A stretch of 64,000 nt of DNA from Porodaedalea pini (GCA_002794775.1 NBAY01000005.1:744001-808000), one strand, 5' to 3'. Positions 1 to 13,662 are shown, counted from the first letter of the stretch. Notes: generated by a model from the letters alone, not told the origin. Made by a program: numbers and translations.

Positions 1-651
1 CGCGACACATCACCTTGTAGCGGGGCCAGAGAACGAGCGTAGATTGGCTGGCATTGACTGAATAAGTACGGGAATTGTTTCCCTTGGGTCTGCCTGTGGG
101 AGACGGATTGTTTGTGATTGTAGAGTAGCTTGCGAAGTCGTGGACGAACTCCTTGTCAAGAAATTGAAGAGCGACAGCATCTTTCCCCACTTTATAAGAA
201 ATCTTGGCCTCGAGCTTTGCTCTCTGGGTGACTGGGGAAGGTAGGGTTATATGCAGAGCAGATCCCATAACCGGGTGCTTGTTTCCGAGCTTGAACTGGA
301 GCATTTCTCAAACTTTGACTGCTGGGCAGGCAGAGGATAAGAGTCTCAACTGACGGGTGCGCTGCGTCCCGCTACTTCGGCACTCTCGATTTCAAGTTCG
401 AGACAATCGAATCTGGAAACAGAAAGGCCGTCGGAGCCCGCAAATTTCAGTGGATGTAAAGGTCACTAGTTAACTACAGAATGGATGCATCACCGACACG
501 ATTTCTTCGATCCCCTCATCTTTGACAAGCAAGATATGTGTTGCAGCCCATGGATCAGCTTCTTGTCAAAGTCTATGGTCCAGTCGAAATGCACGTGTTC
601 CGTGACCACAGAGGTATAATTCGATTGAGTGGTTGGGTCGCGGACGTTCAT
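1..651 (-). CDS. Leukotriene A-4 hydrolase/aminopeptidase, tandem copy A (5' part only, exon 1 frameshifted)
   Basis: This is the N-terminal part of an M1-family LTA4 hydrolase/aminopeptidase; the rest lies beyond the left window edge. Read on the minus strand, the start ATG is at 651 (MNVRDPTTQSNYTS). Exons then match copy B one for one, including VHFDWTIDFDKKLI, the block FKLGNKHPVMGSALHI, and YLFSQCQPIYARSLAPLQ. Splice sites that join these blocks in frame are recognisable (donors GTCGGT and GTCAGT, acceptors ending CAG). Exon 1 carries a one-base deletion near 546-552: the residues after LIHG are out of frame, while the next frame reads ATHILLVKDEGIEEIV. As written the gene would not make a full protein, so it is a young pseudogene or holds a sequence error. 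Its start lies 176 bp downstream of the end of copy B. The family is a cytosolic zinc aminopeptidase; the zinc site of this copy is not in view. Confidence 0.8.
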
Positions 652-827
652 GATTGTTAATATTAATGGTAGCCAAATAATGGCAAGAAGCCAAAGCGGA
701 AGGATGTCGATCTTCTCTAGATCTATTTTCGTGGGGAATCGTGGGCACAGCCACGTACAAATGCTTGGTCTCAGGACATGACCTTCTCTACGATATAATC
801 ACAAACAAGACAGCCTAATCACTCAAA

Positions 828-3585
828 TCAAACGAGACCAAGGTCCTTGAATGACGCCAAGTCAGTAAAAACGTTGCTCTCTTACTGAGCTTGTCTTTAT
901 TACCTTTTCAATGAGCCTTCTCGCTATAGGATGGAATGCCGCCTTGTTGCTAACAAAAATGTTCTTTGCCGCCTCTGGATCTGCCCGGTTGGCCGCTCTC
1001 AGAACTGGCCTGCAGAACTTCATCCTTCCCTTGACGACTCCCGATCCGTCATTGCCTACAACCCAACGAGCCGCTTCAGAGGCAAGGGCCTTCGACTCGG
1101 GAGTGGCCGGATCTAAGAGAGCAAGCTCGTAGTATCTGAAACGTATCTCGGCGTTTGTCGTCTTAGAGATTGTGTAGAGGTCGCCAAGGTAGGCAAGGTG
1201 GGTGGGTGGTAAGGGAGGGTATGATTGGAGACGCTCAAGGAAAACCGCTGCAAAAAAATGTACCTTGAGCTCGTATCTTTCAGGAACAAATGAATCAGAC
1301 CTTTTTGGTTTGAGTCGAAGGCATCGAGGTCATTTGCTTTGAAATCAAGTGACTTGATATCCTTCTCTCTTGAAGCATCCCAACTGGCAGCTAGTGTGTA
1401 TGATTGCTTTGCAAGCGTAAGGTCGTATTCCATTTCGACGGGTAATGCGAGTCCTTCTCCATAAAACCAAGCCTACCACGAGTGGTGAATTGGATTCCTA
1501 CGAGAAGATGACATCATGCTCACATTCCAATCGACACTATCGAGTGCTTTGATTTTAGACGCGTCGCCTTGCTTGCTCCAGTAGCCGTAGAGGTGTTCTT
1601 TCCACATGTCGGTGTTTATGCTCTTCCTCATGAAGGTGTTGACATAGTCCTTGACGTACGGTAGAAAAACTTCCAGTCCTCCGAGAATCCGTTCTATATA
1701 ACAACATTAAGCGAGACGAAGAGGAGGTGTTGGGGTAGCTACAGCTCCTACCCAAGTATAATATGAAATTTGCGCCCTTTTCATACGGAACGCTACTGTA
1801 TGCGTCATCCGGATCTTCACCCACTTCGAAGTCTATAATGAGTCTCTGATATTTGGGCCTATCCTCGTATTGCTTGAGTGCATCTTGCAGAGCTTTGTAC
1901 CCGATGAGGAAAGAGAATCCGCGGTGTGCAGGCGAATGAAGGACCTGCTGGAGGACGCGCTCAATGTATGTGGTCCACCCTTCGTTCAGCCAGAAGTGAG
2001 ACGCATCCTGATGCCTATAAACTAGTCAGGAACGAAATGGACTGGTTTGAGGGCGGAAGGTACGAACGTAACACCGTTTCCAAACCAAGAATGGGTGAGC
2101 TCGTGGACGACAACGTCCACGAGTGTCCTATCGCCAGCCAGAAGAGCTAACAGGGTTAGCCTGACGTGAGTCTCGCAGAGTCTTCGATATGCTTACTTGG
2201 AGTAAGGAACGTCAAGCAAGCATTTTCCTGTACCGGTATCAGTAAAGGCACTATATCCGAGGTTGACATACTAACCATGCCACCATAAGGAAAGGATGGA
2301 GGAAGCACGAGGAGGTCGTATACACCGAACTTGTACGGTACGACGATCTTTTCTTCCGCGGCTAAGAACCTGTTCGTGTCTTCGCTGAATTCCCAATAAG
2401 CGGCGTCAATGAAGTCAGGCTCGGCCCAGATGCCACTTGTCCAGTCTTTCCCCTTTTCTCTGGAGAAGGGCCTGAAACGAACGTCACCGCAGGCTATGGC
2501 GATGAGGTACGAAGGGATCGAGGTTGGCTATATGCGAGTGATACTTCAGCTAGTCCGTACCTTACTTTCACTGCAAAATTCAAACCTGGTTGTATGTATA
2601 AGTCACGACATCTTTCCCAATGACCTTTCCGTCATGCGCAGGGCCCTCCGAGGGAGGCGACTCGCGGACGGCCGACATAAGGACGGGTAGAACGGAAGAC
2701 ACCTTCGCGCTGTACGTCTACCAGTCTCAAGCCGTTAACACTTCTTTTTTCTCGAAATAAGCTCGAGGAGTCTCACAATTTTGAGAGACGGTGTGTCTTT
2801 GAAAAGGGAACTTTGATTAGCGCGATGTCCATTACGGCAAACAGACATCCAAACCTTGCAAAGGAGCCAGCGTTCGAGCATATATTGGCTGGCACTGACT
2901 GAACAAATACGGAAACTTCTTCCCCTGCGTCTGCCTGTAGTATTCGAGGTAGTAAGACTGCAATGGCTTTAGAAAGTTATCTCCGACGGGCTTTGCTTAC
3001 TCCTTGTCCAGGAATTGGAGTGCTACAGCATCGCTGCTGGTCTTGTATAAGATTCTAACCTCTGTCTTTGTTCCTTTCGATATCGGATTTGGGAACGGAA
3101 CGTGCAGGGCAGAACCCATGACCGGGTGTTTTTCGCTCAGTTTGAACTAAATGGTGGTGAGTTATGACTTGACATGATCCCGACCTCGGTTAAGAACAAT
3201 GCACAAGCGAGGCTCACAGGTACAGAACTTCCTGCTATCTCGACAGATGCAATGTCCAAATCTCCAGAATCGAATCTAATAGTAAAGCAAACTGAATGAG
3301 CGTTCGTAGCAAATATTATTGGTTGCAATCTAAAATGACCAACACAACTTCTTTCACAACCTCATCTTTGGCGACGAGGTTGTGCGTAGCAGAGCCCGAG
3401 ATGAGTTTACGATCAAAGTCGACGCTCCACTCCAGAGCAACATGCTGCGTAGCAGATGGAAAGGTAGTTCGATTGAGTCGTTGGATCAGGCATGATGGTG
3501 GATTGAGTTCAAGCCGTCGTAGGTCCAGACTCGGACTCGGAGATCGACGATCAAACCTTTCCAACGCGTCGCGGCGTCGGCTCAA
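828..3585 (-). CDS. Leukotriene A-4 hydrolase/aminopeptidase (M1 family), tandem copy B
   Basis: Multi-exon minus-strand gene covering the whole LTA4H/Lap2 family protein, a bifunctional epoxide hydrolase and aminopeptidase. Seen in order: an N-terminal beta domain (HVALEWSVDFDRKLISGSAT), FPYLFSQCQ, the peptide-binding stretch ending PSFPYGGMEN, the zinc motif HELTHSWFGN followed by HFWLNEGWTTYIER (HExxH plus downstream Glu), the substrate motif YSSVPYEKG, and a C-terminal helical domain with AEIRFRYYELALLD. The final exon reads DLGLV and stops at 828-830. The start is uncertain. The conserved start equivalent to copy A (MPDPTTQSNY, ATG at 3493) is one base out of frame with the rest of exon 1, so the in-frame upstream ATG at 3585 is used here; it adds a non-conserved N-terminus. 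It lies head to tail with copy A, showing a local gene duplication. Confidence 0.85.
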
Positions 3586-3788
3586 AGAACGTGTTCCTTG
3601 GGCTACGGCATTCTATTGATTCAGTGATAATAGAAATACAGGGTGTTCCACGATCCGAAGAATAATAAGTTATGTGGAGGTAGGATGAATGCGATGGGGC
3701 ATGCTAAAGCTAAAGCTACATTTATTGAATCCGGAGGTATACGACGGGAGAAAAGTCTACACTGGGCTCTCGTTATGCAAGTCGTAAT

Positions 3789-5237
3789 TCAGACGTGATG
3801 GTGAATGCTCTCCCAGGGTTTGAGAGAATGGCTGTCACCGAAGCCTCCTCTGCTCACTCTGGAGGTCAGGCACTGAGTTGTAGACCCGAACCGTGAAGCG
3901 CAACACACACCTTGCCAGTGGGCGACGCGAAGTGTTCGGCCTCGGATCTCCGCTTCTTGAGGGAATACTCGTCGGCGAAAGCTTGGTTCTGTATTAAAGG
4001 TAAGACCATGTTCTTGACGTAAGCTTTGGAATATAGTAGCACTTGCCGGAGTAGCAGGGCCCATCGAGGGCACCGTCGTCTGGCTGGATGAGAGGCCGCT
4101 GAGATTCGAGTCGGTAGTAGAATAGCCGAATGCATCCGAGACGCTCTGCACAGGAGCCTGCGCCGTTAAACCGGCCGGCTGAACATATGACAGTCTGGTT
4201 GCCTGCGGGGTGGGATACGACAGAGGGTGATGGTCGATTCTGGGGCGCATAGGGGTAGGCGCCATCCGCAGAGACGTTGCAGGGATGTGGCGTTGCATGG
4301 AAGAGCTGCGCGTCAGGCGGACGTTCTGAATGGAGGGATCAGTGCCGCGTGGTATATTGAATGATTGCATCTGGTCATGGTTCGTTAGGGTGTGGCCGCT
4401 ACCAGAAGCCTCCGGCCTGATGCTCTGCGAGCGGTCCATGAGAGGTCCAGGCATTTCAATGACGGTCTGATACTGCGGCTCGTCCCTCTGGCGGTAAAGA
4501 CTGGGCGAGTCGGTGTAATTGTGCGAGCTCCTATCTGCTCGTGACACATTGGGCGGGCCTGCGGAGAAAGGCTGTTCCCATCCCGATTCACCATACTCCA
4601 GCGCTGACCCTTGCGAGCTGGCAGACGGCGACGTCACGGACAGGTCAGCAGGCGGTTTCTGGGCTCCAGCTTGTCTGGCACGCAGCGCAGCCGTCTGCTC
4701 AGCCTCCCACCTGCTGATCGCGCGTTCTCGCTCCGCGAAGACAGACCAGCGACAGGCCTCAGCGTAGTTCTGCCGCTTCTGCGCATCTGCCATGTTCTTG
4801 AGACACAGTCTACAAAGAACAGCAATGAGTTTCGCGTCCAATTGCTCCCCAATGAAGACAGCGACGAGGGGGGGGACTCACTGTTCTGCAGATGGATAAT
4901 CCGTGGCAGGTCTGCGTGGCGTCCGCGGCGGGCTGTGCGGGCCGGCAGTCAAGAGGACGGGGTGCCGTGCCTGGATCGAACGCCAATGCAGTCCCTTCGC
5001 CTGCTCAATGTCGACCTTGAGGCCTAGATTCCGAGCTCGACGCTTGCCAGAGGGAACTCCCGGTCTGCCCAGGTTCATCTCCTTCGTCTTCTCTACGAGA
5101 TCATCGAACACCGCGCGCACACGTGCAGGTTCGCGGGAGTACTCGGTCTCGAATGGGAAGGGGTGCTTGACCGGCGGCTCGTACACTATTGGGGAATAAG
5201 GAGGGAGGTTATGCGTGTCTTGCGTGGAGCTCATCAT
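3789..5237 (-). CDS. Hypothetical Ser/Pro/Gln-rich protein
   Basis: Unrecognised protein with at least two exons. Exon 1 (start 5237, or Met2 at 5234) encodes a basic, proline-rich N-terminus (MMSSTQDTHNLPPYSPIVYE). A clear intron of about 75 bp (donor GTGAGT, acceptor TTTGTAG, near 4883 down to 4809) joins it to LCLKNMADAQKRQNYAEACR and a short helical segment (AERERAISRWEAEQTAALRA). A long low-complexity region rich in Ser, Pro, Gln and Thr follows. The 3' end is ambiguous. The long frame runs to 3789, but a second frame carries a more natural helical end (AYVKNMVLPLIQNQAFADEY) that a short intron near 4030-4080 would bring in, stopping at 3866. No domain or membrane segment was recognised. 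The composition suggests a regulatory or scaffold protein, but no function is claimed. Confidence 0.6.
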
Positions 5238-5460
5238 GTCGATTAGAAGAACTAGTAGCGTGGCGTCGGCAAGTATCAGTAAAGCAGAGCTCTATGTCCA
5301 AATCTGTTCGGAATAGTAGGGAATACAGGAGATTAGTGATGACGAGACGAGCTTAGAGTATTCCGTCGGACAGAGTATCACGAAGACCGGGCAAAGGGAG
5401 ACTTGAGGAGGAGGCAGGAGGCAGGGCAAAGCGGATGACTCGGGAGAATCGAGAAACGGA

Positions 5461-5759
5461 ATGGCGCAAGACTCTTTTATACAATTCGAAAGATCGCTCA
5501 AGCAAAATGGAGCTTGGCGCACGACGGGGGGCGTCGATGTGGCACGCAACTTTGCGAAATGTTTCTTGGATATAACTCCGAGCTTTTGGGGTAACGGCAC
5601 TGCGACGTCGTACTGCATGGGTGGTTATGAAAGGCCAGAGCCATTCGTGTTCAAGTCGCCGGGAGTGTTCATCCAAGCGTAAGTGGATCCAGCTAATAAT
5701 ATGTTTTCTATACTCATTGCTCCAGAGCTATACGCTCGAGATGGGATGAGATAATGTGA
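5461..5759 (+). CDS. Small two-exon protein of unknown function (about 83 aa)
   Basis: Exon 1 (5461-5678) and exon 2 (5726-5759) are separated by a 47-bp intron with a canonical GTAAGT donor and a CTCCAG acceptor. Joined, they give an 83-residue reading frame that begins MAQDSFIQFERSLKQNG, contains the aromatic/Cys-containing stretch ARNFAKCFLDITPSFWGNG, and ends AAIRSRWDEIM. There is no signal peptide or obvious membrane segment. The gene is divergent from the hypothetical gene that starts at 5237 and lies 235 bp upstream of RPA12. I do not recognise the family. It is called because a well-formed intron falls exactly where the frame would otherwise stop and because the composition is protein-like. 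It could still be a spurious ORF in a promoter region. Confidence 0.4.
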
Positions 5760-5994
5760 ATGCCCTAGTTAGTATGTGTCTGCTTGGAGAAGGTGAGTTG
5801 GGAACAGCAAGAGTCCTATTTAATTTTACTTCAGACAGAGTGGCGAGCATCCGAAAGTGGTAAATGATCGGCGCGCGTGGCGCGTGGCGAAAAAGTTTGG
5901 TGCAATTTCGAGGCGTTGACTCCGGGTCTCGTCCGGCGACGCAATTGACAGCGTACAAGTTTTTCTCTCCTGATCATACTACTCATAGCTCCTG

Positions 5995-6678
5995 ATGCTC
6001 AGGACTGCGCACAAAATCGGTCAGCCCAAATCAGCTCTTGCTTCTAAATCCTTCGCTAAGGTTTGAACGCATTTGCAGGCTCTCTGCTGTTCTGTCCGGA
6101 TTGCGGAACGTTGCTGGACCTGCCCTCGGACGACGCAGAGTTTATCCCTTGCGAGCAGTGTGGATTCAAGGAGAAGGCATCAGGTGTGTCTCACATCTGG
6201 TCTATACTCGCGCACTCTTCCTGAATTTATTTATTTCATCCACGTTTAGCATACGAGAATATTGTGATCACGACGCGTTCGCATCCGGATGCCTTTCCAT
6301 CGGTCCTGAGGCAGAAGCGAAAGACACAGACGAAGATCCATGAGAGTGGGGAGACGCGTACGATAGTATGTTTTATTTTTTTCTTTACTGTGCGGAATGC
6401 CCATGAGAATGATCTTGTGTGCAGGTCACTGAGCAATGTCCCAATTGCGGCCATGACGAAGCGTACTCAGAGGAAAAACAGGTAGGCAAACGCGTGTAAC
6501 AGAGACAGGAGATAAGTCTGATAACCTGACGGAACTGTGATAGATGCGAAGTGCGGATGAAGGCTCGACAATTCTTTATACCGTACGTGCTGACGTTTCA
6601 CTCCTTTCTCTATTGCACGGCCTGAGCTCTTGGTATTAGTGCGTTTACTGCAGACATGGCTGGCGCTTGAATAACTGA
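5995..6678 (+). CDS. RPA12: DNA-directed RNA polymerase I subunit RPA12 (A12.2)
   Basis: Small zinc-ribbon subunit of RNA polymerase I, which transcribes rRNA in the nucleolus; the family is involved in RNA cleavage and termination. Several short exons splice into a protein of about 127 residues. Exon 1 starts MLRTAHKI, with intron 1 at 6020-6078. The N-terminal zinc ribbon follows (LLFCPDCGTLLDLP...CEQCGF), then a linker, then the C-terminal TFIIS-like ribbon with QCPNCGHDEA, the acidic DE-containing tip (RSADEGSTILYT) and CVYCRHGWRLNN before the TGA. Four CxxC pairs are visible. Introns start with GT and end in AG throughout. Length and domain order fit the RPA12 family well. It differs from RPB9, whose N-terminal ribbon is unlike GSLLFCPDCG. 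Confidence 0.92.
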
Positions 6679-6802
6679 AACAGCGGGCCCCGAGTTATCT
6701 TACGAGCAAATGAAACAGTCGATCCGCATCACCACCTCGACACACGGGTTAGGCATGCGAGAACGCCTAATACATGTACTACAGCACAGACTCCAGGCAC
6801 GC

Positions 6803-7196
6803 TCATACGTACACGCCAACCGAGCAGAAAAGGGCGACGACGCCGAAGCCTCCGAGGATGCTTGCAGTGGACGCGACGGCGATCTCGCGGAAGGGCATGG
6901 TCGATTTCGGGAGGCTGGAGGGCGCGTAGAATATGAATTAATGTGCATAGTGTGTAAACGGGACGTTCAGTACGCACGTTGAGAAGTAAAATGCTAGAGT
7001 GAACGTGGCTGCCAGGAGGAAGAAAGCGAGGTATGGGAGGAGGGCGTCTGAGAGGTAGGGAGTGAAAGCAGGCAGCGTCTTGTGTAAACTCTAGATACGA
7101 TATATTTCAGACCTGGCTTGAACACTCTGGGTACGAAAAGCGAGCACGAGGACCGACCTGTATTTTGTTGTACAGCTGGGTGTCTACTGTAGCCAT
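6803..7196 (-). CDS. OST5: Oligosaccharyltransferase subunit OST5 (TMEM258 family)
   Basis: Small two-span ER membrane subunit of the oligosaccharyltransferase that N-glycosylates nascent proteins. Three exons on the minus strand encode about 82 residues. Exon 1 (7196-7158) is MATVDTQLYNKIQ. Exon 2 carries the first hydrophobic span (LLPYLAFFLLAATFTLAFYF). Exon 3 carries FREIAVASTASILGGFGVVA and the family-typical ending FCSVGVYV, stopping at 6803. The terminal pattern GFGV...VG(I/V)YV matches TMEM258/OST5. It is convergent with RPA12 (about 125 bp between stops) and divergent from YOP1 (318 bp between starts), so the last two may share a promoter region. The gene is easily missed because no exon exceeds 130 bp. 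Confidence 0.88.
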
Positions 7197-7514
7197 GGCT
7201 GTCCGATGGTGCACAATGGCAGAGCTGGTCAATTACGCGCAGCCGTGCGTTCGTGGCAGCGCGTCTAAGCAGGATCGTAAGTCACGTTTTGCGTGGGAGA
7301 AAACTGCGGAGGTTCAAATGGGGGTGCGAGTGACGTGCGATTGAAAACGACCCGTCTTCCCTCCTCTCAGAAACACTCTTCACACGACTTCATCACGACA
7401 CTTACTCGTCCACGTACTTCACATAGATATTTGAACGGTCAGTCGTTGTCGTTGCCCAGCTTGTCGCTGTTGCGTCCAGTTCCTAACGCGGGTCATGGGT
7501 CGTGGGTCGTTTAG

Positions 7515-8228
7515 ATGTCTGCTGCGCAGAAGGTACAGCAACACCCGGCCTTCCAACAGGCGTCTGAGAAGGCCAATTACTATGTCAGCCAGCTCGACAA
7601 GGAGGTCTGTGTGCTCTGTAGTAGTGTGTTTTGACGACGATGCTGAAGTCTCACTCTGGTATCCAGTTGTCGAAATATCCAGTGTTGCAGAACCTGGAAC
7701 AGCGCACGCAGGTGCCGAAAACATACGCGGTCATAGGCTCCGTAGCGCTCTTGAGTCTGCTTCTGCTCGTCAACGCATTCGCCGCCCCTATCTCGAACCT
7801 CATCGGCTGGGGTCTTCCCGCTTATCTCTCCTTCAAGGCGATTGAGAGCCCGTCGGCGCAGGATGACGTGCAATGGTTGACGTACTGGGTCGTGTTTGGG
7901 TTCTTCAACTTCCTTGAGAGCTTTGCCCTCCGCGCGGTTCTGTACTACTTCCCCTGGTATTTCGCCTTCAAGACAATCTTTGTCCTCTGGCTGCAGCTCC
8001 CTGCCTTCCGCGTAAGTGTTATCATCACTCGCGTGATATCGTCATCTCGACTCCTTTTTTATTTTATTTTCTTACATAATTATTTAGGGCGCGCAAACGA
8101 CGTACCACACTGTGCTGAAGCCTGTGCTGGCCAATGTGTCGTCGAAGTCGCCGGCTATCTACCAGCCGCCGACGACTACGTCCGCTGACGCACTCCGCGA
8201 CCGCGTCAACACGGCCTTGGCCGACTAA
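7515..8228 (+). CDS. YOP1: YOP1/REEP5-type ER-shaping protein (TB2/DP1/HVA22 family)
   Basis: Membrane protein that curves the ER into tubules together with reticulons. Three exons (7515-7604, 7667-8011, 8088-8228) give 191 residues. The amphipathic N-terminus is MSAAQKVQQHPAFQQASEKA. The TB2/DP1/HVA22 core follows with hairpin membrane segments (VIGSVALLSLLLLVNAFAAP and FALRAVLYYFPWYFAFKTIF) and the signature LTYWVVFGFFNFLE. The hydrophilic tail ends ADALRDRVNTALAD. Introns are GT-AG. Length and layout match fungal Yop1. A long pyrimidine tract precedes the last acceptor. It is divergent from OST5. Confidence 0.93.
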
Positions 8229-8919
8229 ATACGTGGAGGAAATGCGAGCAAGCTGATGTCCTACTCGAGGCACTGACGTAGAAAGCCAACGCGTTGTTCT
8301 GTTCTTTCGATCTTATCACTTTTTTTGCCCTTCCAGAAATCGAGTGAGTTCCTGTTGCAAGAACGATAGGTTAGCCGTCGGAGATGCTAAATTTACTTCT
8401 CTATATTCACGGACGTCTGCCTTTGTTTTATTGGAACTGTACACTCGTCTATTTGAAATGATGCATGCGTTATGAGACTGCTGTATGCGATGTATCAGGG
8501 CAAGGCGTGCCGAGATGCTGCAGTGCCGCACTTGGATCGGCGCAGACCTGTAGTGGTTATCTGTCGAATGTTTTGCTGGCAATAGTCGGTTGTGCGATCA
8601 AGAGCCCCTGTTCGCGTATCCTTTCTGGGAGGAGAGAAGATGATGGCGGGGCTGATTCCATATGGCTTTTCTATCAGCTGCTATCTGCCCTGCGCGGTCG
8701 CTATTCATGCGCCTGGGAACATCATCAATGTGTCTTCTTCATTTTCGCCTCGCGCCGGAACCTACGCCTAATCGCCCTTCCAGCTCGGCAAATGCTATAT
8801 AACTCGAAACTCGCAGTGCTTTAGGCCTTCCCTGGACGGCTAACTGTCCCCCGTCCCCGTTCCCTACAAAGCACCCGCCGCCTCCGAGTCCTCCCTCCCC
8901 CGTCTTCGACTCTACCTCC
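8229..8919. other. Intergenic region (3' of YOP1 / promoter of UNC93-like gene)
   Basis: No convincing gene. It contains the 3' end of YOP1 and the upstream region of the UNC93-like gene. A CT-rich stretch runs up to the start codon at 8920 (about 8840-8918), a common fungal promoter/5' UTR feature. Confidence 0.6.
8795..8801 (+). promoter_or_regulatory. TATA-like box of UNC93-like gene
   Basis: TATATAA sits 119 bp upstream of the ATG at 8920 and is followed by a CT-rich leader. The position fits a TATA box with a 5' UTR of under about 100 bp. There is no experimental evidence. Confidence 0.45.
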
Positions 8920-11159
8920 ATGTCTGACGTCGAGAAGAGAAGCTTCCACAGCGATGACGGCGATCGCGCGCAAGCTGCCGTCCCACAGTACACCGGCTTC
9001 AAGGCATTCTACTACAAGCCTTCGACCCAGGTAGTCATGCTCGGCTTCGTCTGCTTCATGGGCCCCGGTCTCTTCAATGCCCTCAACGGCCTCGGCGGCG
9101 GAGGCCAGCTCGACGAGTCCACCAGTGCCAATGCCAACTCTGCCCTCTACGCGACTTTCGCCGCCATGGCCTTCTTTTCAGGGTGAGCGCGGCTTACCCG
9201 GGGACCTGCCTTCCCTCGTGCTCACTTTGGCGCTTTAGATCAGTCAGTAACAAGCTTGGTGCTCGTCTGACGCTTCAACTGGGGACCTTTGGTTATTCGC
9301 TCTACATCGGCTCGTATCTGTGTGTCCTCAATTTCCCCCCCTTTTTTTTAATATTTATATTAATTTCAAATTCTTAGCTCATTGAACATCCACCCGCATG
9401 CTGGAGCTTTCGTCATTACGGCTGGAGCCATTCTCGGCATCTGCGCTGGTCTCCTGTGGACCGCTCAAGGGTCTCTTATGCTGGCGTATCCTGTCGGTTC
9501 GTAATACTTTTTCTTCTTTTCTTCAAGGATTAAAAAGGCATACATTCTTTACCATTGCAGAAAGTCAGAAAGGTCTCTTCATCGCCATCTTCTGGGGGAT
9601 CTTCAATTTGGGCGGTGTCGTTGGTTCAGCAGTATCTCTCGGCCAGAATTTCCATTCTACAGTACGTGACCCTTTTGACGGAGTTACCTGACCGCATGCT
9701 TATTTTTTTAATTTGTAGTCTGGAGGCGGTAAGCGACCGTTAATGATAGAATTGACTGCGTGTATGCTAATGATACTTTGCTGATAGTTGGAAATGGGAC
9801 TTATGTGTGTGAATCTCTCTTTAACACCTCATTTTTTTTCTAAATGTGCGTTATAGATTGGATTCATCGTGTTGACGGGCATTGGTGTCTTGATCCCTAT
9901 GCTTATGGCCGATCCGTCGAAGATGGTCCGCGCTGACGGATCGAAGGTCGCTACCCCGAGGCATCCGTCTTGGAAGACAGAGATCTACGGCCTTTACATC
10001 GCGCTGCGCACCGACCCTGCAATCATCCTCTTGTTCCCCATGTTCTTGGCATCCAACTGGTTCTACACATGGCGTGCGTCTGAATTGTTGTGACGTACGG
10101 GAGCAGAACAGAACGTAACCATATTTGCCTTTTTTTTTTTTTTTTCCTCGCCAGAGTTCAACGATTACAACGGCACGCTGTTCAACATCCGTACGCGGGC
10201 GCTGAACAGTCTTGTGTATTGGACGTCGCAGATCTTCGGCTCCCTTGCGATCGGCTTCCTCCTCGACAGCAAGCATCTCACGCGTCGCGCGCGTGCATTC
10301 TCCGGATGGGTCGTTCTCTTCTGCATGGTCTTCATCGTCCACATCTGGGCGTATTTCTACCAGAGGTGCGTATTGTTGCTTTTCTCCTCCTTCTCCTAAT
10401 TCCACCATAGCCTCCATCACTCACTCATTACTCACTTACTCATCAAAAAACAACGACGACAACAACAACACGATATACAGGAACTACACGAGGGACTCCA
10501 TCCCTCCCCTCATCGACATGCACGACAGCAGCTACCCCGCGCACGTCTGGCTGTACATCTTCTGCGGCCTGCTTGATTCCATGTGGCAGACGACCGCGTA
10601 CTGGATGATGGGCGCCATGTCGAACGATCCGGCGAAGCTGGCATACATGACTGGTTTCTGTGCGTATTATTATTCTCCGACTGATTGATTGGCCTTGCGT
10701 GATGAACGACTCGCTTATGTCTTATCCTCTTTGTCCTTTCTTTTCTTCTTTGCATGCAGACAAGTCCCTCCAGTCGGCAGGTGCAGCAGGCATCTGGCGC
10801 GCCGACGCTATCAAAACACCGTACGTCCTTTTTTCTATTCTTTTTTATGATGTCCGTTTTGCATGCTATCGAGCCCGCCGTGCTAACGACTTGGATCAGG
10901 TTTATGAACATCTTCGCCTCGACCTGGGCACTGCTCGTCGCCGGGCTGCTCTGCGCCCTCCCGATGCTGTACGGGCGCGTCAAGAACACCACGGACCTCG
11001 AGGACGAGGACATGTGCGTCTTCCTTCTTCCTTCTTCCTCTTACAATCCGACCGATACTGATACTAATACTGACGCTCGCATTCGAAAATCTGTCGTCTA
11101 GTGCTCGCATGGACGACCACGGCCACATCCAGCCGGTCGAGAAGATCGCGGGCCAGTAG
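8920..11159 (+). CDS. UNC93-like (DUF895) polytopic membrane protein
   Basis: Major-facilitator-like membrane protein of the fungal UNC-93/DUF895 group. The start is MSDVEKRSFHSDDGD. About nine short introns interrupt it. Visible transmembrane segments include VVMLGFVCFMGPGLFNAL, AFVITAGAILGICAGLL, GLFIAIFWGIFNLGGVVGSA, GFIVLTGIGVLIPMLMA, WVVLFCMVFIVHIWAYF and ALLVAGLLCALPMLYG. The loop containing NSLVYWTSQIFGS is typical of the family. The C-terminus is cytoplasmic and acidic (NTTDLEDED) and ends VEKIAGQ at 11159. The substrate is unknown; members are putative transporters or ion-channel regulators in the plasma or vacuolar membrane. It is convergent with the kinase gene, with 293 bp between stop codons. 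Confidence 0.85.
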
Positions 11160-11452
11160 CTATTTGTGATGTATAGTATTAGTATTACTCTGCTTTAGTC
11201 TTTTCGGATCCACCGTCTGGAGCTGTTGCCTCTAGATCTGTTGTTTTTTCTTTATATCTCATTTCGATCTGCACGCACAATGAAATGTCTGTGACGCTTT
11301 CTGATGTATATCATATATATAACGAACTTTATGGCGGTGCATCCCTGGTATACATGAGAAGGAGCATTCTAAAGGAATGCGGGGTGAGCAATGCTAGTAC
11401 CCATATCATTATCAAACAAAAGCCACAAAAAAAAGAAAACACGGTGTTAATA

Positions 11453-13530
<2,078 letters not shown>

Positions 13531-13579
13531 GGCGTGTACGCGTCGAAGGTTGTATCGATGCTATGCGGGCGCGTCTCCG

Positions 13580-13590
13580 TCCAGAGGCAC
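13580..13590. repeat. Target-site duplication, 5' copy
   Basis: TCCAGAGGCAC at 13580-13590 is repeated exactly at 19868-19878, just outside the LINE. This marks the integration site. Confidence 0.85.
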
Positions 13591-13662
13591 TTTTCTTCTT
13601 ACCATCATCATCGATCGTGGGAAAACTGTTCATCTACCGCTTTTCTGTACCATCTCTTCGCT

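Noticed and set aside
3296..3619. Plus-strand 107-aa ORF
   Set aside because: It is the antisense of exon 1 of the LTA4 hydrolase gene, whose minus-strand frame has family motifs.
4519..5199. Plus-strand ORFs of 82-138 aa
   Set aside because: Mirror frames of the minus-strand Ser/Pro-rich gene; composition is an antisense shadow.
8465..8824. 119-aa plus-strand ORF between YOP1 and the UNC93-like gene
   Set aside because: Cys/Ser/Arg-rich with no motif, and it overlaps the TATA-like box and leader of the next gene.
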